Shown here: piece after piece, positions 1-5,228 of the stretch
Layout: each line of letters starts with the position of its first letter
Numbering within the stretch: position 1 is the stretch's first letter
Made by a program: the position numbers and the translations under genes
Source: an uncultured Collinsella sp.
GTDB taxonomy: Bacteria > Actinomycetota > Coriobacteriia > Coriobacteriales > Coriobacteriaceae
Assembly: GCA_900551195.1 (NCBI GenBank)
Contig: URVD01000128.1
Span: forward strand, 1 to 5,406
Reading direction: 5' to 3'
Length of the DNA stretch: 5,406 nucleotides
The notes under the pieces: generated by a model
The model's database searches: none
What the model was told of the DNA's origin: nothing
What the model saw: the letters and a program-made list of their open reading frames with translations, nothing else

Positions 1-20
1 CCCGCCAGAAGGCTCAACCG

Positions 21-127
21 GAAAGTGCGACCCGTTATTTGGCTGGATTCTGGGACGCAGTTTCCCAAAGGGGCCTGTTTGGGAAACTGCGACCCGTTTT
101 GGACGCAAATTCTGGGACGTAGTTTCC
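21..127. repeat. Two 45-bp palindromic repeat units (REP/BIME-like)
   Basis: Two 45-bp units lie at 21-65 and 83-127. Their first 16 bases differ at one position (core TGCGACCCGTT) and their last 19 bases also differ at one (core TTCTGGGACG and AGTTTCC); the middle diverges. Each unit is itself an imperfect palindrome, so the arms alternate in orientation. The strongest fold pairs 52-69 with 78-95: 17 of 18 positions pair around an 8-base loop, with one A-A mismatch. No ORF with a credible ribosome site covers it. The arrangement resembles bacterial interspersed mosaic or REP elements found in intergenic 3' regions. A rho-independent terminator is unlikely because no T-run follows. Family identity is inferred from architecture only. 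Confidence 0.7.
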
Positions 128-165
128 GCGACGCCCAGTCAACCTATACCCTCGCAACCTCGGCG

Positions 166-201
166 TATAAAAAACGAGGGAAGGCACGCGTCCTTCCCTC
201 G
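166..201 (-). terminator. Intrinsic terminator of aspS
   Basis: Read on the minus strand, bases 201-192 and 184-175 form a perfect 10-bp stem (CGAGGGAAGG type arms) with a 7-base loop, ACGCGTG, followed at once by six T residues (complement of A169-A174). It begins 26 bases after the aspS stop codon, the expected place for a rho-independent terminator of that gene. Confidence 0.93.
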
Positions 202-226
202 CAACGGGCAATATGTAGTCGCTCGC

Positions 227-1990
227 CTACATCAGGCGCAGGCTGACGTCCTTGAGCTGGGCGCCGGAAACGGCACTCGGGGCGCCCGACATGAGGTCGG
301 AGCCGCTGGCCGTCTTGGGGAACGCCATGACGTCGCGGATGGAGTCAGAGCCGGTGAGCAGCATGCACACGCGGTCCAGGCCCAGAGCGAAACCGCCCAT
401 CGGGGGCGCACCAAACTTGAGGGCCTCCATGAGGAAGCCAAACTGCGACTCGGCACGCTCCTCGGTAAAGCCCAGGAGCTTGAGCATGGACATCTGCATC
501 TCGGCGTTGTGGATACGCATACCGCCGCCGCCAGCCTCAAAGCCGTCCATGACAAAGTCGTAGGTGCAAGAACCAGCCGCCAGCGGATCGGCCTCGATCT
601 TGGCGATGTCGGTCTCGGTCGGCAGGGTAAAGGGCTGGTGCTCGGCAGCATAGGCCTTGCGATCCTCGTCCCAATGGAACAGCGGGAAGTTGACGACCCA
701 CAGGAAGTCGTGGCCCTCGCGCTTGATCTCGAGCGCGTTGGCCATGTGGGAACGCATGCCGCCCAGGATCTCGTCGGAGAGCAGGCGCGGGCCGGCGGCG
801 AACATCACAAGGTCGCCGGGCTCGACGTCCATGCGCTCGCGCAGAGCCGCCATCTCCTCGTCCGAGAAGAACTTGACGATGGGGCTGTTGATGGAGCCGT
901 CCTCGCGGAAGGCGATCCATGCCAGGCCCTTGGCGCCAAACGTGGAGGCCACGCCGGCGAGCTTATCGATCTTGGCACGTGCCCAGGCACCGGCGCCCTT
1001 GGCGTTGATGGCCTTGACGACAGAGCCCTCCTCATTTGCGGCGGTCGCAAAGACCTTGAACTTGGAGTTGGCAAAGATGTCGGTCAGGTCGACCAGGTGC
1101 ATGCCATAGCGGGTATCGGGCTTGTCGGAGCCATAGGTGTCCATGGCATCCCAGTAGTTCATGCGACGCAGCGGCGTGGGCATCTCGACACCCATGCGAC
1201 CGAAGGCATCGGCAAGAACCTCTTCGAGCGCGCTCATGACATCGTTCTGGTCCACGAAGGACATCTCGATATCGACCTGGGTGAACTCGGGCTGACGGTC
1301 GGCACGCAGGTCCTCGTCGCGGAAGCACTTGGCAACCTGGTAGTAGCGCTCGACGCCACCGACCATGAGCAGCTGCTTCAGGAGCTGCGGGGACTGCGGC
1401 AGGGCGTAGAAGTTGCCCGGCTGGATGCGGCTGGGGACGATGGACTTGAACAGGGAGGGCGTCTCGACCTCCATGAACTCACGGTTGTGCAGCGCCTCGC
1501 GAATGGCAAAGGTGAAGTCGGAGCGCAGCTTGAGGTTGGCCATCATTTCGGGACGACGGAGGTCCAGATAGCGATAGCGCAGGCGGGTGTCCTCGCTGGT
1601 CTCGATGCCGTCCTCGATCTGGAACGGCGGGGTGACGGACGTATTGAGTACCTCGGCGTGGTCGGTCAGGACCTCGATCTCGCCGGTCGCGAGCTTGGTG
1701 TTGGTGGTCTCCTCGCCACGAGCGCGCACGACGCCGTGGATCTTGATGGGCCACTCGGGACGCATGGTCTCGGCGATCTTAAAGGCGTCGCCGTCGGAGT
1801 GCTCGGGGTCGAAGGTGAGCTGCGTGATGCCCTCGCGGTCGCGAAGGTCACAGAAGATAAGGCCGCCGTGGTCGCGGCGACGGCTCACCCAACCGGTGAG
1901 GGTGACCTCTTCGCCCACGTTCTCGAAGCGAAGCTCGCCGCAGGTACGGGTGTGCATGGAATGCTCATCGATGGGACGGGTCTGGCTCAT
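227..1990 (-). CDS. aspS: Aspartyl-tRNA synthetase, bacterial type, missing the flipping loop
   Basis: This cytoplasmic class II synthetase activates aspartate with ATP and loads it on tRNA. The protein is 587 aa (E. coli 590). It shows an N-terminal OB-fold anticodon-binding domain (about 13-115, with WVSRRRDHGG and DLRDREG), the catalytic core with the aspartate-site segment YALPQSPQL (195-203), motif 2 FRDEDLRADRQPEFTQ (223-238), the bacterial GAD insertion domain (about 300-420), HQPFT (451-455), and motif 3 GLDR near 537-540. The start was chosen for a perfect AAAGGAGG site 9 bases upstream; Met12 is a weaker alternative. Oddity: the text reads ETPSLFKS then IVPSR (S183/I184), whereas the family has TPEGARD(F/Y) between them, so eight residues including substrate-contacting Glu are absent without a frameshift. 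His41 in RRRDHGG resembles non-discriminating AspRS. The gene stands alone with its own terminator. Confidence 0.97.
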   Translation of the reverse strand: MSQTRPIDEHSMHTRTCGELRFENVGEEVTLTGWVSRRRDHGGLIFCDLRDREGITQLTFDPEHSDGDAFKIAETMRPEWPIKIHGVVRARGEETTNTKLATGEIEVLTDHAEVLNTSVTPPFQIEDGIETSEDTRLRYRYLDLRRPEMMANLKLRSDFTFAIREALHNREFMEVETPSLFKSIVPSRIQPGNFYALPQSPQLLKQLLMVGGVERYYQVAKCFRDEDLRADRQPEFTQVDIEMSFVDQNDVMSALEEVLADAFGRMGVEMPTPLRRMNYWDAMDTYGSDKPDTRYGMHLVDLTDIFANSKFKVFATAANEEGSVVKAINAKGAGAWARAKIDKLAGVASTFGAKGLAWIAFREDGSINSPIVKFFSDEEMAALRERMDVEPGDLVMFAAGPRLLSDEILGGMRSHMANALEIKREGHDFLWVVNFPLFHWDEDRKAYAAEHQPFTLPTETDIAKIEADPLAAGSCTYDFVMDGFEAGGGGMRIHNAEMQMSMLKLLGFTEERAESQFGFLMEALKFGAPPMGGFALGLDRVCMLLTGSDSIRDVMAFPKTASGSDLMSGAPSAVSGAQLKDVSLRLM

Positions 1991-1999
1991 ACCAGTGAT

Positions 2000-2007
2000 C
2001 CTCCTTT
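2000..2007 (-). promoter_or_regulatory. Ribosome binding site of aspS
   Basis: On the minus strand AAAGGAGG lies 9 bases before the ATG at 1990. It fixes the MSQTRP start over the internal Met12, which lacks a comparable site. It sits 4 bases below the base of a leader hairpin. Confidence 0.9.
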
Positions 2008-2011
2008 ATGG

Positions 2012-2085
2012 ATCTGTGCCGCCCCGTGTCGTTCCGGGCGGCGTCGTACAGATTTGCCCAGCCTGCGTAAACCGCGCAGCCGGGC
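2012..2085 (-). promoter_or_regulatory. Structured aspS leader: two tandem hairpins
   Basis: In the minus-strand transcript the first hairpin (2085-2056) has stem GCCC-GG-CUGCG pairing with CGCAG-CU-GGGC, 11 pairs with one bulged G, and a 7-base loop. The second (2053-2012) has an outer 6-bp stem (AUCUGU/ACAGAU), a one-sided 5-base bulge and an inner perfect 7-bp GCCGCCC/GGGCGGC stem with an 11-base loop. Only two bases separate them. Neither is followed by a U-run, so they are not simple terminators. No T-box consensus is visible. A role in mRNA stability, protein binding or translational control of aspS is inference. Confidence 0.55.
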
Positions 2086-2095
2086 ATGGCGTTCT

Positions 2096-2101
2096 ATCTT
2101 A
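2096..2101 (-). promoter_or_regulatory. Candidate -10 element for aspS
   Basis: TAAGAT on the minus strand matches four of six positions of the sigma-A -10 consensus (TATAAT). It would start transcription a few bases before the first leader hairpin. No convincing -35 is present at 17 to 19 bases upstream, so this call is weak. Confidence 0.3.
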
Positions 2102-2233
2102 TCGCACCCGCGTCGATGTGCCGCGAAAAAGTAGCTCTTGCCCAAAGACTTGACGGAGACGAAACAATTGACGCGGCCTGGCCGTCGCCCAAGCGCGCGG
2201 CGTGCGACAATGTGCCCCAATACAACCGCACTC

Positions 2234-2240
2234 GGAAAGG
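2234..2240 (+). promoter_or_regulatory. Ribosome binding site of serB
   Basis: GGAAAGG lies 6 bases before the ATG at 2247. It supports this start over an upstream in-frame GTG at 2202, which would add 15 residues without family similarity. Confidence 0.75.
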
Positions 2241-2246
2241 CCCGTC

Positions 2247-2882
2247 ATGACCGCACGCCTCATCGTTATGGATATCGACTCCACGCTCATCAACCAGGAG
2301 GTCATCGACCTGTTGGGCGAGGAGGCCGGCGTGGGCGAGCAGGTAGCGCAGATCACCGAGCGCGCCATGCGCGGCGAGCTCGACTTTAAGCAGGCGCTCG
2401 AGGAACGCGTGGGGCTGCTTGCCGGCTTGGATGAGAGCGTATTCGAGCGCACCTTTGAGCGCGTGACGTTTACCCCCGGCGCGCTGGAGCTTGTGCGCTC
2501 GGCACACAGCAAGGGCTGGAAGGTCGGCGTGGTAAGCGGCGGCTTTCACGAAGTCGCCGACAAGATCGTGGCCGCCGCGGGCATCGACTTTTGCCTCGCT
2601 AACCGCCTGGAGGTCGTGGACGGCAAGCTCACCGGTAAGCTGGCGGCAGACATCGTGACCAAGGAGTCCAAGCTCATCCAGCTGCTGGATTGGGCGGTTG
2701 AGTGCGGTGTCGACATGGCCCACACCGTCGCGATCGGCGACGGCGCCAACGACATCCCCATGATTCAGGCCGCGGGCACGGGCATCGCGTTTTGCGCCAA
2801 GCCCAAGACGCGCGAGGCCGCCCCGTTTGCCATCGACGAGCGCAACCTGATGCTCGCCATGGACATCATCCTGCGTGACTAG
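2247..2882 (+). CDS. serB: Phosphoserine phosphatase, HAD superfamily
   Basis: This enzyme hydrolyses O-phospho-L-serine to serine, the last step of serine biosynthesis, in the cytoplasm. The protein is 211 aa. HAD motif I is DIDST (Asp9 nucleophile, Asp11 acid/base), motif II is SGGF (Ser97), the motif III lysine is probably Lys139 in VTKES, and motif IV is GDGAND (Asp165, Asp169), followed by AGTGIAFCAKPKT. The cap region with TERAMRGELDF is typical of SerB. It lacks the N-terminal ACT-like extension of E. coli SerB (322 aa), so it is the short core form. It is divergent from aspS and stands 114 bp before larB with no terminator seen between them, so some read-through is possible. A related HAD phosphatase with other substrates cannot be fully excluded, but the SerB motifs are strong. 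Confidence 0.93.
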   Translation: MTARLIVMDIDSTLINQEVIDLLGEEAGVGEQVAQITERAMRGELDFKQALEERVGLLAGLDESVFERTFERVTFTPGALELVRSAHSKGWKVGVVSGGFHEVADKIVAAAGIDFCLANRLEVVDGKLTGKLAADIVTKESKLIQLLDWAVECGVDMAHTVAIGDGANDIPMIQAAGTGIAFCAKPKTREAAPFAIDERNLMLAMDIILRD

Positions 2883-2891
2883 CCGATCCGT

Positions 2892-2920
2892 CTAACAATT
2901 GAATCAGTCTGTCCTATAGT
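2892..2920 (+). promoter_or_regulatory. Candidate promoter P1 upstream of larB
   Basis: CTAACA (2892-2897, four of six to TTGACA), a 17-base spacer, then TATAGT (2915-2920, five of six to TATAAT). The inferred start near 2927 falls inside the left arm of the palindrome at 2919-2952, a position from which a bound repressor could block initiation. Confidence 0.45.
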
Positions 2921-2952
2921 TTCCGAACAATTTTGTCTTAGTGTTCGGAAAC
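2919..2952. promoter_or_regulatory. Perfect 11-bp inverted repeat, putative operator
   Basis: GTTTCCGAACA at 2919-2929 and its exact reverse complement TGTTCGGAAAC at 2942-2952 flank a 12-base AT-rich centre. It overlaps the end of candidate -10 TATAGT and the -35 region of a second candidate promoter. No T-run follows on either strand, so a terminator of serB is unlikely. The most economical reading is a regulator binding site for the larB-larC-tetR operon, possibly for the TetR encoded at its end; this is inference from position and symmetry. Confidence 0.55.
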
Positions 2953-2973
2953 ATACCCTTTGAGTGCTAGACT
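2944..2973 (+). promoter_or_regulatory. Candidate promoter P2 (extended -10) of larB
   Basis: TGcTAGACT (2965-2973) is an extended -10 with four of six core matches. A poor -35, TTCGGA (2944-2949), lies 18 bases upstream inside the right palindrome arm. It would give a very short leader of about 17 bases that still includes the larB ribosome site. Confidence 0.35.
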
Positions 2974-2983
2974 TTGCGCCGTC

Positions 2984-2990
2984 GAAGGGA
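2984..2990 (+). promoter_or_regulatory. Ribosome binding site of larB
   Basis: GAAGGGA stands 6 bases before ATG 2997 and decides the start. An in-frame GTG at 2964 lies inside the candidate -10 region and would add 11 unrelated residues. Confidence 0.75.
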
Positions 2991-2996
2991 ACATAT

Positions 2997-3779
2997 ATGG
3001 ATAAGCGAGATCTTGAGCAGCTGCTGAGCGATGTTGCCGGCGGATCAGTCGCCCCTGCCGACGCGCTTACGCGCATCCAGACGGCGCCAACCGCCGATCT
3101 GGGTTTTGCGCAGCTCGATCTTTCGCGCGGGGTGCGCCAGGGAGCCGGCGAGGTTGTCTACGGCGCCGGTAAAACCGCCGAGCAGATTGCCGCCATTATC
3201 GAAGCGCTGCACGATGCCGGCCAGGAGCGCATCCTGGTCACGCGCCTGGACGCCGAAAAGGCAGACCGCACCTCGGAGCTCCTCGACAACGGCATCGACC
3301 TGGGATATGTCCCGGACGCACAGCTCGCCCTCGTGGGAGGCAAGCCCTCCCCTACCGGCAACGGACGCATCGTCGTCGCCTGCGCCGGCACGAGCGACCT
3401 GCCCGTCGCCGAGGAAGCCGCATTGACGGCCGAGTTCTATGGCAACGAGGTCGACCGCCTCTACGACGTGGGTGTCGCCGGCCTGCACCGCCTGCTCGCG
3501 CATGCTGAGGAACTTGCCCAGGCACAGGTGGTCATCGCCATCGCCGGCATGGAAGGCGCGCTGGCGAGCGTTGTCGGCGGTCTGGTGAGCTGTCCGGTCA
3601 TCGCCGTTCCCACCAGCGTGGGCTACGGCGCAAGTTTTGGTGGCGTAGCCGCACTGCTCGCCATGCTCAACTCCTGCGCCAGCGGCGTATCGGTCGTCAA
3701 TATCGACAACGGCTTTGGTGCCGCCTACCAGGCAAGTCTTATCAATCATCTGAGCGCCGGCACACCCTGCGCCCGTTAA
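2997..3779 (+). CDS. larB: Nickel-pincer cofactor biosynthesis protein LarB
   Basis: LarB is a cytoplasmic PurE-like enzyme that carboxylates nicotinic acid adenine dinucleotide at pyridinium C5 and cleaves it, giving pyridinium-3,5-biscarboxylic acid mononucleotide and AMP, the first step to the lactate racemase cofactor. The 260-aa protein has the usual LarB length. Visible family features are the N-terminal GEVVYGAGKT (51-60), the AIR-carboxylase-like AGTSDLPVAEEAA (130-142), GNEVDRLYDVGVAGLHRLL (149-167), AGMEGALASVVGG (183-195), PTSVGYGASFGG (205-216), and LNSCASGVSVVNIDNGFGA (224-242) holding Cys227, the likely counterpart of the cysteine that binds substrate covalently. The core looks intact. 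larC follows after 10 bases, with its ribosome site overlapping the larB stop. Older annotations call this family phosphoribosylaminoimidazole carboxylase-like; the GKT and C-terminal motifs favour LarB over PurE. Confidence 0.95.
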   Translation: MDKRDLEQLLSDVAGGSVAPADALTRIQTAPTADLGFAQLDLSRGVRQGAGEVVYGAGKTAEQIAAIIEALHDAGQERILVTRLDAEKADRTSELLDNGIDLGYVPDAQLALVGGKPSPTGNGRIVVACAGTSDLPVAEEAALTAEFYGNEVDRLYDVGVAGLHRLLAHAEELAQAQVVIAIAGMEGALASVVGGLVSCPVIAVPTSVGYGASFGGVAALLAMLNSCASGVSVVNIDNGFGAAYQASLINHLSAGTPCAR

Positions 3780-3783
3780 GGAG
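3778..3783 (+). promoter_or_regulatory. Ribosome binding site of larC overlapping larB stop
   Basis: AAGGAG uses the last two bases of the larB TAA and lies 6 bases before the larC ATG. This geometry suggests translational coupling of larB and larC. Confidence 0.8.
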
Positions 3784-3789
3784 CATTCC

Positions 3790-4686
3790 ATGTCCAACCA
3801 TCAGCACACGCTTATCATCGACGGCACCTCGGGCATCAGCGGCGACATGACCGTCGCGGCCCTGCTCGACCTGGGCGCCAGCGAGGAGCACCTGCGCGAA
3901 CAGCTCGCCACACTGCCGGTCGACGGCTTTACGATCGCCGTCACGCGTGCAAACAAGCATGGCATCGACGCCTGTGATTTTGACGTCCAGCTTGCAGAGG
4001 AGCTCGAGAACCACGACCACGATATGGCCTGGCTCTACGGCAACGAAGCAGCTGCCGAGCACATGCACGAGCATGAGCACCACCATCATGACCATGACGA
4101 GCACGAACACGAGCACTGCCACGAGCATGACCATGAGGGTCACCATCACGCCCACCACCATCACCACCGTTCTTTGGCGGATGTCACCGCCATCATCGAT
4201 GGCTCACGGCTAAGCGATGGTGCCAAGCGTCGTGCCCTCGCCATTTTTTCCGTACTCGCCGATGCCGAGGCAAAGGCTCACGGCAAAACGCCCGAGACCG
4301 TCATGTTCCACGAGGTAGGCGCCGTCGATTCCATCGTCGACGTCTGCTCTGTCGCCATCTGCCTCGATGACCTAGGTATTGAGGACATCGTGGTCGAGTC
4401 GCTCTCCGAAGGCCACGGAACCATTCGCTGCGCCCACGGCCTTATGCCCATTCCCGTCCCCGCTGTCGTCAACCTGTGCCAGGCGGGCAATATCGCCCTC
4501 ACGCCCGCACCGGTCGCTGGCGAGCTCGTGACGCCCACGGGCGCCGCCATCGTCACCGCGCTGCGCACGTCCGAGCACCTGCCGGCACGCTACCACATCG
4601 AGGCCGTCGGCTACGGCGCCGGCAAGCGCCCCTACGAGGGTTGCTCTGGCACGCTCCGTTGTCTACTCGTTGACGTGGATGCATAG
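3790..4686 (+). CDS. larC1: Nickel-insertion protein LarC, N-terminal half only (LarC1)
   Basis: LarC inserts nickel into the sulfurised pyridinium mononucleotide in a CTP-dependent reaction. This 298-aa protein opens with DGTSGISGDMTVAALLDLGA (11-30), contains a His/Glu/Asp-rich tract (91-126, 22 His, probably metal binding or storage), then FHEVGAVDSIVDV (173-185), EGHGTIRCAHGLMPIPVPA (207-225), LVTPTGAAI (246-254) and GYGAGKRPYEG (274-284). It stops there, whereas full-length LarC is about 400 aa or more. The missing part is LarC2, known in Lactiplantibacillus plantarum to bind Mn-CTP and to be joined to LarC1 by a programmed -1 frameshift. No LarC2 sequence follows here: the regulator gene begins two bases after the stop. 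Either larC2 is elsewhere in the genome or the pathway is altered. The gene is otherwise intact. Confidence 0.92.
   Translation: MSNHQHTLIIDGTSGISGDMTVAALLDLGASEEHLREQLATLPVDGFTIAVTRANKHGIDACDFDVQLAEELENHDHDMAWLYGNEAAAEHMHEHEHHHHDHDEHEHEHCHEHDHEGHHHAHHHHHRSLADVTAIIDGSRLSDGAKRRALAIFSVLADAEAKAHGKTPETVMFHEVGAVDSIVDVCSVAICLDDLGIEDIVVESLSEGHGTIRCAHGLMPIPVPAVVNLCQAGNIALTPAPVAGELVTPTGAAIVTALRTSEHLPARYHIEAVGYGAGKRPYEGCSGTLRCLLVDVDA
4060..4167 (+). repeat. Low-complexity histidine codon tract inside larC1
   Basis: About 36 codons are mostly CAC/CAT, GAG/GAA and GAC/GAT and encode 22 His with Glu and Asp (residues 91-126). Runs of four and five consecutive His occur. Such tracts are usual in nickel-handling proteins and often vary in length between strains by slippage or recombination. 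Confidence 0.85.
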
Positions 4687-4688
4687 CC

Positions 4689-5228
4689 ATGGATGCCCGC
4701 AAAGAAAAAAGCCGCGCTGCCATCGTTGCAGCGTTCTCCGAGCTGCTACGCGAAGAGGATTACGGCAAGATTACCGTCGGCGACATCATCGCTCGTGCCC
4801 ACGTAGGCCGCGCGACATTCTACGGCCTCTTTAAGAGCAAAGACGACCTACTGTCCGAGCTCGTGAACGACATCTGCACCCACGCCCTCGACGACGATGG
4901 TACGCCGCTCGACGACCCACTCGTGCAAGTCGAGCATATCCTCAACAACCTCTGGGAACGCCGTCAGGGCGTTCGAGCCCTCGTAGCCGGCGCCGGCTCA
5001 CGCGTCTTCGCCGACTGCCTCCGCAAGACCATCATGTCGCGCGCAGCCGAAACCGTCCCCGTCGACCCCGCAGGCCCCGCCGCCACCATGGACCGCAGCT
5101 TCTTACTACACCACATAGCCTCAAGCTTCGTAGGAATGGTCCAATGGTGGGCCTGGCACAACTTCCAAGCAAACAAAGCCGACGTAGCCAAAGACTACCT
5201 CTCAGCCATAAAGCCCCTCTTCACCTAA
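4689..5228 (+). CDS. TetR/AcrR-family transcriptional regulator
   Basis: A 179-aa putative DNA-binding repressor. The N-terminal TetR helix-turn-helix covers about residues 5-55 (KITVGDIIARAHVGRATFYGLF core at 27-48). The rest is a ligand-binding and dimerisation domain; the segment HHIASSFVGMVQWWAWHNF (141-159) resembles the C-terminal domain seen in DhaS-like TetR proteins. The ATG is only two bases after the larC1 stop and has no strong ribosome site (GTGG about 10 bases upstream), so it is probably translated by coupling. Co-transcription with larB and larC1 suggests a regulator of that operon or of nearby Lar functions, perhaps at the palindrome upstream of larB. The ligand is unknown. 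Codons ending in A become commoner toward its 3' end than in larB or larC1. The DNA-binding family call is firm, the target is inference. Confidence 0.9.
   Translation: MDARKEKSRAAIVAAFSELLREEDYGKITVGDIIARAHVGRATFYGLFKSKDDLLSELVNDICTHALDDDGTPLDDPLVQVEHILNNLWERRQGVRALVAGAGSRVFADCLRKTIMSRAAETVPVDPAGPAATMDRSFLLHHIASSFVGMVQWWAWHNFQANKADVAKDYLSAIKPLFT

Noticed and set aside
1..127. Repeats at the window start as a CRISPR array
   Set aside because: Only two units, internally palindromic and divergent in the middle, with no regular unique spacers or cas genes.
149..205. Direct repeat CCCTCGCAAC at 149-158 and 196-205
   Set aside because: Only 10 bases; the second copy is part of the terminator stem and the first is downstream of it, so no regulatory role is evident.
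25..246. Short plus-strand frame of 73 codons near the window start
   Set aside because: It crosses the palindromic repeats and the aspS terminator, has no ribosome site and resembles no protein family.
2012..2085. aspS leader as a T-box riboswitch
   Set aside because: No T-box consensus sequence and no terminator/antiterminator pair is visible; the leader is too short.
509..2134. Long plus-strand open frame (541 codons) opposite aspS
   Set aside because: It is the antisense shadow of a strongly conserved gene in GC-rich DNA; it has no ribosome site and no recognisable domain.
2150..2173. Two TTGACG motifs 18 bases apart as -35 boxes of serB
   Set aside because: Neither has a plausible -10 at 16 to 19 bases; the best -10-like sequence (GACAAT at 2206) is 32 bases from the nearer one.
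2919..2952. Palindrome before larB read as the serB terminator
   Set aside because: The stem is perfect but no T-run follows on either strand and the loop is 12 bases, so an operator fits better.
4671..4720. Programmed -1 frameshift joining larC1 to the next frame, as in Lactiplantibacillus
   Set aside because: The -1 frame after larC1 encodes a TetR helix-turn-helix with its own ATG, not LarC2, and I see no convincing slippery site before the larC1 stop.
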